From positions 62,001-126,000 of the forward strand of contig LATX02000174.1 in the NCBI GenBank assembly GCA_001466705.2: a stretch of 64,000 bases of DNA. Reading direction: 5' to 3'. A model generated the notes under the pieces. That model did no database searches. It had not been told where the DNA came from and saw nothing but the letters and a program-made list of their open reading frames with translations. How positions within the stretch are numbered: the first letter of the stretch is position 1; each line of letters opens with the position of its first letter. The stretch comes from Moniliophthora roreri. Its lineage: Eukaryota > Basidiomycota > Agaricomycetes > Agaricales > Marasmiaceae. Made by a program: the position numbers and the translations under genes. Of the stretch, positions 56,957-64,000 are shown piece by piece.

Positions 56957-58590
56957 CTACAACAACACTATATGTATATGTATAGGTGTACTAGAGGCGC
57001 AGTGGTAGTCTCCTGCTGACAAGAAAGGGTATCTAAGCGATGAATTATTCAATACACAATTCTGCGACATGCCGAAGCTAAGTTCACCTGAAAGAGCATT
57101 GTCATGCTTCACACGCGCTTGCGGTACGGAGACACCCCCCGAGTCGCTTGGACTTGCTTCTCCAGCATCATTCACAACATGCAAGGTTGGCGTGTTCTGT
57201 GAGTTTGCCCACGAACTATCAGCAGTAGACCCAGATTGTGACCAGTCGGAGTCGGGCATGGTCGCACTCTGTCATCATCGAAGCTATAGGTACAGTGGCA
57301 TCCAAGAAGTACTCAGTACCCATGAGACGAGAAGAATGAAAGGTACTCACTTCTGCAGTATTATCACCAGGGCGACTGCTATAGTTATACCACTAATAGC
57401 ATCGGAAGATATTCCCCATCCTGGTACCAGACTCGGAAGTCGATGATGGCAGAGTCATAGCATTTGAATCGCTAGGTGTAATATCCAAAGTAGTTGATGA
57501 AAATGTCTCTGTTGTCCATGTGTGGCAGCTGTACAGCCGCTGGTAATTCAGCCAGAGCCCCGGTGCGAATGTTACGGGCGTTCCACCCGTCTGGGGAGAA
57601 GAGATTGATGGGGTTGACAGTTTATTGGTTACTGGAGAGGATGCCGTGTATGAAAAACTCGAATAAAGGACGATGACTAGTGCTGTTGGGGCTCGGGCTT
57701 CAAGCCCGAGGCAGCCCTAGTTAGGCCCGGCTTCAAGTTTTCAGAAGCCCGAGCCCAAGGCCTGAGCCCCGGCTTCGAGATGTCTGCATGTTCACGTCAA
57801 AAAAAGCATTTTCGCTCACCGTGACCGAGCGGCAGCGGCAGCGTTCTCCAGGAAACATTCCCACAACCGTTGACGCGTCCTCCCCATCACTGCTTATGGC
57901 GCCTTCGGCTTAGCTGTCTATGTGTCTACACAATAAGCACATTGCGGCTCAATTTTTAGGATACTCTCACCCATTCGCAAGCTCGTGATGAAGAACTCAT
58001 AGAAGGCAGAGGAAGCGGTCAGGCCGGTCAGGCTGGGTGAACATGAGGTTCCACAGGCAGTATTAAGCGTTCTTCGGGTGCGTGATGAAAAAAACATGTT
58101 CAAGAATTCTACTGATCATCTATTGGCCACAGATCTATGTTTCAAAATTCATTACCTATCACTGTTGAGAAGCTTGCACGTTCACTCACCCGACTACTTC
58201 AATATTGAATGGTAATGCCCTAATACAACGTATCTTCGCTTCTCAATCTCTTGTGTCATTCTTCGATGCATCCAATAGACGCCTCCAATAACCATAATGA
58301 ACGTGAAATATCATCCTCTTTGGAACGACGGAAAAAAACGCAAGATCAACACGCGCTATCACCCTAAAATTGGCATATAAGGCAGAAGCCCTGGCCTGAG
58401 CCTGAGCCTGAGCTGGGCCCGAGCCAGGGGTTCATTTTGGCCTAGGGCCTGGCTTGCAGTTTGGTTGAGCCCGAGCCTAAACCATGGCTTTCAGGTCAAG
58501 CCCGAGCCCTAACAGCACTGGCGGCGATGACGTACCAGAAAACTGAAAACTCATCGAAGCCCCTCCAGATTTCATTTTCTTCTCAGTGGA
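56957..58590 (-). pseudogene. Single-pass membrane-protein pseudogene, unit 1
   Basis: The tail frame (PDSDWSQSGSTADSSWANSQ...SVPQARVKHDNALSGELSFG) is open, and upstream traces of a Ser/Thr-rich stalk and membrane span match unit 2. The gene is broken by a hAT-like insertion (57678-58523), and the region matching unit 2 bases about 62700-62985, which there codes the first exons, is deleted. Confidence 0.65.
57678..58523. mobile_element. hAT-like non-autonomous element inside the pseudogene
   Basis: Left end TAGTGCTGTTGGGGCTCGGG, right end near CCCGAGCCCTAACAGCACTG, so inverted termini with CTCGGGCTT-rich subterminal repeats as in the element at 32706-33342. Left flank ACGATGAC and right flank GCGATGAC match at 7 of 8 bases, a decayed 8-bp target duplication. 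Unit 2 at about 62641-62653 has the uninterrupted site AAGGACGATGACGTACC, which proves insertion after or during duplication. No transposase inside. The exact right edge is uncertain by a few bases. Confidence 0.8.
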
Positions 58591-58826
58591 TCGAAGGATA
58601 GTAGATAGGATAGCACAATGATGTATCAGAGTCCAGGTTCCGTATACGGTAGTGCCATGGGTAGACAGAGTAGCAGGGTGAGGTGGGCCACGCCATTATC
58701 ATGGAATATATTATATGGTTCTATTTGGCACCAGCGCCTAATTCTCCCTACTTCCGCGTCCGTCCTCTGCCCCACTGAGGGCCTGACAGCTTAATCAAGA
58801 TTCGGATACTTCAGTGGGACCGTATA

Positions 58827-59105
58827 ATGGCTTTTATCGATTCCAACAGTAATACAGTGGGAATCCATCTATCGTCTTCGATGAAGAGGCCCGGGCGGCC
58901 TGCCGACCGCGATGCCAAAGACAATGCTGCTGGTTCTGGATGTCGAGCTGACGGAAGACTACGCGCCGGAAGCTCATGCCAAACACAGCCAAACAGGCCT
59001 AGAACCTCCGTCAGTCCCTACCACATCGACCAAGCAGATTCGATAGATATCACAGCAATCGGCGACGAAAATTCAGCATTATCACATAGACAGATTGCGC
59101 AATGA
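58827..59105 (+). CDS. Small hypothetical ORF at unit boundary
   Basis: 92 codons, MAFIDSNSNTVGIHLSSSMK...SPYHIDQADSIDITAIGDEN. Unit 2 has a related but shortened sequence near 63,244 (MDFVNSNN...GIH). Partial conservation with deletion argues against strong constraint. No domain. Confidence 0.25.
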   Translation: MAFIDSNSNTVGIHLSSSMKRPGRPADRDAKDNAAGSGCRADGRLRAGSSCQTQPNRPRTSVSPYHIDQADSIDITAIGDENSALSHRQIAQ

Positions 59106-59206
59106 TATACGCCTGAGGCTACGGTGGTGCTACCAAAAATCCTTCAATATCGCGCAAGTGTTTGGTACGGTATCTCAATTTTATCGAAAGTACAGTTTCT
59201 CATTTA

Positions 59207-60011
59207 TTACAGTTTCTCGTATACTTTCAACTCCTTCAGCAACCTACTCCATCGTCCACCATGCCAGCTAGAGACATTCTTCCATTCCTCATTATCCTCA
59301 CCCCACAGAATCATCATCCAAAGAAAGGTTCCCGCAAGGTCAAAATCCACGAAGCTAATCCTATCGCCCATCACAAATTTACCATTCCCTATCCATGCGT
59401 CAACGGCGCCAAAGGCATCTTGAACCTGCTTCCAAACCTCTACTCTTTTCTCTCCCTTTGGCTCCAACTCTGCCACAGTCTTCCCGAGCATTAGCTCCCT
59501 CGCCCTCTTATAGTATTCCCTAGTTGGCGGGTTCATCAACTCTAACACTCGGGGAAGCACAAGTGGCGTTAACAAAGGAAAGGTCTTCCCTCGGTACGTG
59601 TCAATAAACGCTTTCTGCAGAGCAGTGGTACCAGGCGGGATCAGCGCTTTCTCTGGTGGCGACGGATATGTCTTTTCCAGATACTCCATAATCGAGAATG
59701 AATCGGAGATGCTCTCGCCAGTGTTGGGGTCATGGATAACAGGAAGGGTGTAGAACGGGCTGCCATCGGCTTTCTTGTCAGTTGGAGACGCCCCGATGGA
59801 TTTACAGGTGTTTTCGATGTCTGGCATTTCGACCCAGATGTGTTCAAATGGGATACCCTTGTAAGTGAGGGCGTACCTGGTGAGTTGGATTCAGTAATTT
59901 GTTACCTGATGGAAAGATTCAGACTGACATTATCTTCAGGGCATTAGGCGAAAATGCTTTGCCCAACGTGCTTGGGATATCGTATAAGCGGATCGGTTTT
60001 GTTGGCGCCAT
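59207..60011 (-). CDS. Glutathione S-transferase, array member 2
   Basis: Two exons, intron about 53 nt. Exon 1 MAPTKPIRLYDIPSTLGKAF-SPNALK, exon 2 YALTYKGIP...WVEMPDIENTCKSIGASPTD, SPFYTLPVIHDPNTGESISD, FSIMEYLEKTYPSPPEKALI, ending SSWHGGRWSRLLKELKVYEKL. Appears intact. It differs from member 1 mainly in the C-terminal, substrate-side domain (for example FPLLTPLVLPRVLELMNPP against IPALTPLVFPRTLEMMNPP), so substrate range may differ (inference). Confidence 0.85.
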
Positions 60012-60298
60012 TGGGAGATGAGGGAAACTTGGAGGGTACTTTGGACTTTTTAAACGACAGGATTTTCCGGCTTACTCGGGAGATTTAGACTGCTGACTCA
60101 GGTATAAAACCCGACAGCGTCGTGAATTCGAAAGTCGTGTTGCTGAGTAAAGGTTGTCGCTAGCGATTGTAATCAAAATGTAATGGTGTCAGGCGGTCCT
60201 ACGAAATATGCACATATTATGGGGACCTGACTGTTACTCACATTTGCCCGCTACACATATAACCAGCATCTGAACCACCGAGATCACGGCGGTCATCT
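60012..60298. other. GST2 upstream region
   Basis: Homologous to the first about 290 bp upstream of member 1, so the promoter was duplicated with the gene. Confidence 0.5.
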
Positions 60299-60481
60299 AT
60301 GTCGAGAGACGATGACCTTCCCTGGGACATGGGCATTAGCGTCGGCAGGCTCGGTAGGGAACTCGTCGTCGAATATTATGAGACAGCTCAGAGTAGCATG
60401 AGATTAGCTCATCGCAGCAGGCCTACGAGTTGTGGCACGTTTGGTGAAAAGCTGATCATCGATATCGGCCCCATCTTTTGA
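60299..60481 (+). pseudogene. Truncated copy of the small unit-1 gene
   Basis: Keeps DLPWDMGISVGRLGRELVVE...SMRLAHRSRPTSCGTFGE, matching the last block of 55004-55649, but everything upstream is deleted and the end differs (IIDIGPIF). Confidence 0.5.
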
Positions 60482-61820
60482 AGTTCGCCGTATTGGTTTT
60501 GCGCAGCCTGCATTGGTTGTGTATATATATTACGATAACCATGTATACTTGCTTTTTCCCCTTTGCTGCGTTTCAGTTGTCGCGCCTCGTTGCTTCTCAC
60601 ATGTTTTAAAATGATACCGTGTTATACGTAGTGATGAATCATTCAAATCCCGGGCCCAAATATGTGGCAAGAGGCGAATATTTAGACCCTTTATGCATCA
60701 TGATCCCACACATCCCCTGCGCGATGCGCTCAGCACTTCTACCTGGAACGTCTATTCAAACATTCGGATGCCTTCTCTCTGATCCATGCTACATCTATGG
60801 ACCGATTTGAGATGGAAGCTCTTGCAAATCACTGACGTTTTTTTACTGATCGAGGATTCTGCGCTATGCGCTATCAACTATCATGGGCTTTCCTTCCTTC
60901 TATATGATATTCAGGAAGGTATCACCGAGCTGGAATCAAGAAGTCAGATGGAAGACAGGCGCTTGTTATTATGAGCGTTGATTTTCGGGATCTACCGTCT
61001 TTAGCTTTATTCTCGTCGACAACCAATCACATTCGTTCTTCTAACCGGCTCTAGCTGCGAAACCTCCGAGGGCAAGGTTGAAACGAGGTAGTAAAACACC
61101 TAGGTTGCCAAATAGGAGATTTCCAATATCAATTGTCCACTCTAGGGCCACTTGAGGTTGCCCCGCAAAAGATAGAACATTCGCAGAGAATGGGTACGTA
61201 TGAAGGCATAGGCACTACTATGTATCCATAACAGGTCAATAGCATTCGGTTAAATTGACCAAAATCATGATATCTCATTTTCCCTATTTCCGTCTATGAT
61301 TCTCCATGGTCAACAGATATGATCGTTAGCTGTCTGATTTGCTGATGAGCGTTTCAAGTACAGCAGAACTGACCTGAACATACTAGGATCTCTAAGTTTT
61401 CTCGACCTTGGCGGAGTCTTATTAGCGTCAACAGAACAGGTACGTACCAAGAACTATGCTTCTTCCGCTCAGGGTTCAAAAACTACAGGAACAATGTATG
61501 AAGAAACCTAACACATAGAACTAATCAGCAACGCTGTTGAATATGACGCCACATTTTTTTCATCTAACAGGGCACAATTCAATAGCAATTCCAGGAACTT
61601 CCTACTTTGGGGCGACGATGAGCTCGTAGATGCTGTAACGGGATCGGCGCGCAATACAGAGTGTGATTTATTGACATGCATCGGCGAATCCTAGGTCGTA
61701 GCCTCGGGAAAATCGGATGTAGGGATAGATACTGAAGGAAAGGGAATCTCAGTGTCGTAAAGTACTGGTGAGGGGATATGAAAAGATGTGATCAACAGCG
61801 ATGCATATCCTACAACAACA
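60482..61820. other. Non-coding duplicated segment
   Basis: Counterpart of 55,650-56,956. No conserved frame. Confidence 0.5.
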
Positions 61821-62985
61821 CTATACGTATAGATGTACCGGCGCAATGGTAGTCTCCCACTGATAAGGAAAGCTGGTGGGATCGAAGGATTTCACCGCAA
61901 TTCGACTTGCCTTCTCCGGTGGCACGAACCACGGACGAAGGGAATACCTAAGCGATGAATTATTCAGTACACAATTCTGCGAAATGCTGAGGCTAACCTC
62001 ACCCGAAAGAGTGTTTTCATGCTTCAAGCGCATTTGCGGTACGGAAGAGCCATCTCCGAGTCACTTGTACTTGCTTCTCCCGCACCATTCATAATATGCA
62101 AGGTTAGTGCGCTTTGTGAGTTCGCCCCGGAGCTATCGGTAAACCCAAATTGTGACCAGTCGGAGTCAGGTATGGTCGCACTTTGTGAGAGAGTAGTCAT
62201 CATCGAAGCTGGGAGGTACGGTGGCATCCAAGAAGGCTGAAGTATCGGCCGTTAGCACTTAGTACCCATAAAATGAGAAATTTAAAAAGGTACTCACGTC
62301 TGCTATCGCCAGGGTGACTGCTATATATATACTACTAATAGCACCCGAAGATAATCCTTGACTCGATGCTGTCCCAGTACCAGACTCGGGAGTCGTTGAT
62401 GGACTGGACTGGGGAGTCGTAGCATTCGGATCGCTGGATGTGATATCAAAGGCTCACGATAAGGATATGGAGTCCATCTTTGAGTAGCTGTACAGCCGCT
62501 GGTGGTACAACCAGGTTCCATTGAGTCTCTGTTACGGGTGCTCCACCTGGGAAGAGATCGATGGAGTTGACAATTACCGGAGATGGTATCATGAACGTTT
62601 CTTCAATATCTGTGTGGTCAGTTCAATTAGAAACTCGATAAAGGACGATGACGTACCAGAAAACTGAGAACTCGTCGAAGCCCTTACAAATTCCGATCTA
62701 TGAGTAGTCGAGTTCCACTCGGCCGATACATTTACAGCGATCCAGCCCCCTACGGGTGTACGAGGATCGCTGTCGTCCATGACACCTTCCATTGCAAACT
62801 TGGCGAAAGAACACGATTCGGTGGCCTCCGTTGCTATCGATACGAGCCTAAGAAAATATGATTGTGATGCACTCGATCAGTGTTCGCCCAATGAAAACAA
62901 GAACAACTTGCTCACAAAACTGGACGTGATGGCGGCAGGAAGGACAAATAGGGCGCCTCGGAGAAGCAACCGCTCCGGGTATTTT
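61821..62985 (-). pseudogene. Single-pass membrane-protein gene, unit 2, probably decayed
   Basis: A hydrophobic leader (RLLLRGALFVLPAAITSSF) lacks an ATG. Then EGVMDDSDPRTPVGGWIAVN..., an intron, DIEETFMIPSPVIVNSIDLF-PGGAPVTETQWNLVVPP. A stop and frame change follow near 62450, after which DITSSDPNATTPQSSPSTTP (stalk), GAISSIYIAVTLAIA (membrane span) and the tail MPPYLPASMMTTLSQSATIP are readable. A 2-nt length difference from unit 1 shifts the end of the tail. The layout is signal, ectodomain, Ser/Thr stalk, membrane span, cytosolic tail; ligand unknown. Confidence 0.6.
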
Positions 62986-63448
62986 GTTTTCAGTGGATCG
63001 AAAGATAGTAGGTAGGATAGCACAATGATGTATCAGTCTGGAATAACAGCCGAAAGAAGTCCAGGTCCCGTAGGACAGAGTAGCAGGGTGAGGATGGCCT
63101 GACGCGAGTAGGCCACGCCGTTATTATGAAATATATGGTTCTGTTTGGCACCAGCGCCTAATTCTCCCTACTCTTCCGCGTCCATCCTCTGTTTTGCTGA
63201 GGGCCTGACAGCCTAGTCAAGATTCGGATACCTCAGTGAGGCAATGGACTTTGTCAATTCCAACAATGATCCATCTGGAATCCATGTACCGCCCTCAACC
63301 AAACAGATTCGATGGATATCACAGTAATCGGTGACGAAGATTCCATAGATACGGTGGTGCCACCAAAAATCTGCAATATCGCACGAGTCTTCGGTGCGGT
63401 ATCTTAATTTGATCGAAAGTAAAGTTTCTTATGGTGATCTATTACGCC
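62986..63448. other. Unit 2/3 boundary region
   Basis: Matches 58,590-59,206 with deletions. Contains the shortened ORF remnant at 63,244. No gene. Confidence 0.5.
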
Positions 63449-64000
63449 TTATATCAGTTTCTCGTATACTTCCAACTCCTTCAGCAACCTACTCCATCGT
63501 CCACCATGCCAGCTAGAGACATTCTTCCATTCCTCACTGTCCTCGCCCCACGCAATCCTTATCCAAAGAAACATTCCCGCAAGGTCAAAATCCGCAAAGC
63601 TAACTCTATCGCCCATCACAAACCTACCATTTTCTATCCATGCGTCAACGACGCCAAAGGCATCTTGAACCTGCTTCCAAACCTCCACCCTTTTCTCTCC
63701 CTTTGGCTCCAGCTCTGTTATAGACTTTCCGAGCTTCACCTCCTTCGTTCTCCTAAAGTATTCCTCACTTGGCGGGTTCAAGACCTCTGCCGTTCGAGGC
63801 ATTAAAAGTGGCGTTAACACAGGAAATGTCTTCCCTCGATACGCGTCAATGAACGCTTTCTGCAGAGCAGTGGTACCAGGTGGGATCAGCGCCCTCTCCG
63901 GTGCTGACGGATATGTCTTTTCCAAATACTCCATAATCAAGAAGGAGTCGGAGATGCTCTCGCCAGTGCTGGGGTCGTGGATAACAGGAAGGGTGTAGAA
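63376..64000. repeat. Segmental duplication, unit 3 (cut by window end)
   Basis: Begins at the same point as units 1 and 2 and continues past the window, so the array has at least three units. Confidence 0.8.
63449..64000 (-). CDS. Glutathione S-transferase, array member 3 (partial)
   Basis: C-terminal part, open to the window edge: FYTLPVIHDPSTGESISDSF, LIMEYLEKTYPSAPERALIP, LLMPRTAEVLNPPSEEYFRR, DAFGVVDAWIENGRFVMGDR, ending ELEVYEKLI. The frame is intact over the visible 183 codons. It differs from members 1 and 2 in the same C-terminal region. Confidence 0.85.
   Translation of the reverse strand, partial: FYTLPVIHDPSTGESISDSFLIMEYLEKTYPSAPERALIPPGTTALQKAFIDAYRGKTFPVLTPLLMPRTAEVLNPPSEEYFRRTKEVKLGKSITELEPKGEKRVEVWKQVQDAFGVVDAWIENGRFVMGDRVSFADFDLAGMFLWIRIAWGEDSEEWKNVSSWHGGRWSRLLKELEVYEKLI

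Larger units (their letters stand above)
53290..59150. repeat. Segmental duplication, unit 1 (about 5.9 kb)
   Basis: Starts just downstream of the GST stop codon at ATCGAAAGTACAGTTTCTC and carries GST, a small plus-strand ORF, 1.2 kb of non-coding DNA, the membrane-protein pseudogene and a small ORF. The same order returns in unit 2. Unit 1 is longer because of about 1 kb near 54,450-55,490 and a hAT-like insertion, both missing in unit 2. Confidence 0.85.
59151..63375. repeat. Segmental duplication, unit 2 (about 4.2 kb)
   Basis: Same gene order as unit 1. It lacks the about 1-kb block and the hAT-like insertion but keeps the first exons of the membrane-protein gene, so each unit has lost or gained different pieces. 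Confidence 0.85.

Overview
The window looks like nuclear DNA of a basidiomycete fungus, probably an Agaricomycete. Genes are split by many spliceosomal introns of about 50-60 nt. There is an importin beta-3 gene with typical basidiomycete exon layout, a tRNA-Asp with a small intron, paired thaumatin-like genes, a glutathione S-transferase tandem array, and several membrane-protein families I associate with mushroom-forming fungi. The species cannot be named from the sequence.

Layout. 1-14.8 kb is a repeat-rich, CpG-poor block. It holds decayed PIF/Harbinger-type DNA transposon pieces (a Myb/SANT-like gene and the C-terminus of a DDE transposase), many copies of one long (about 1.67 kb) LTR in both orientations, a stop-riddled Copia-type Gag-Pol remnant, a tRNA-like SINE candidate and a hairpin repeat. 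Eight single-N positions and a 2,557-bp duplication with no difference seen by eye suggest that part of this block is assembly patchwork. Matched repeat copies and premature stops fit CpG deamination of methylated repeats.

15-34 kb is gene-bearing: a single-pass membrane-protein gene with an in-frame stop and a relic paralogue, a small Ser/Thr-rich ORF, a stand-alone Bud6/Aip3 N-terminal-like gene, a large minus-strand gene ending in a row of tandemly duplicated microexons, a seven-TM protein, a conserved acidic protein, a small secreted protein, two tandem thaumatin-like genes, and a hAT-type MITE with an 8-bp target duplication.

34-53 kb holds several hypothetical genes, importin beta-3 (with one intron of 1,055 nt), a two-domain single-pass membrane protein ending in a PPxY motif, tRNA-Asp, a zinc-finger protein and a decayed membrane-protein gene.

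53-64 kb is a tandem segmental duplication. At least three units each begin with a minus-strand GST gene; the two complete units are followed by small ORFs and a decayed minus-strand membrane-protein gene. In unit 1 that gene carries a hAT-like insertion and an exon deletion; unit 2 preserves the empty target site.

The most unusual structure I see is the exon/intron array at 21.9-22.8 kb. Two types of short in-phase exon have been multiplied together with their introns, so that the protein gains a W-centred peptide repeat with every duplication. Gene models were joined by hand from GT...AG boundaries and reading frame; no alignment or search was run, so family names rest on recognised motifs.
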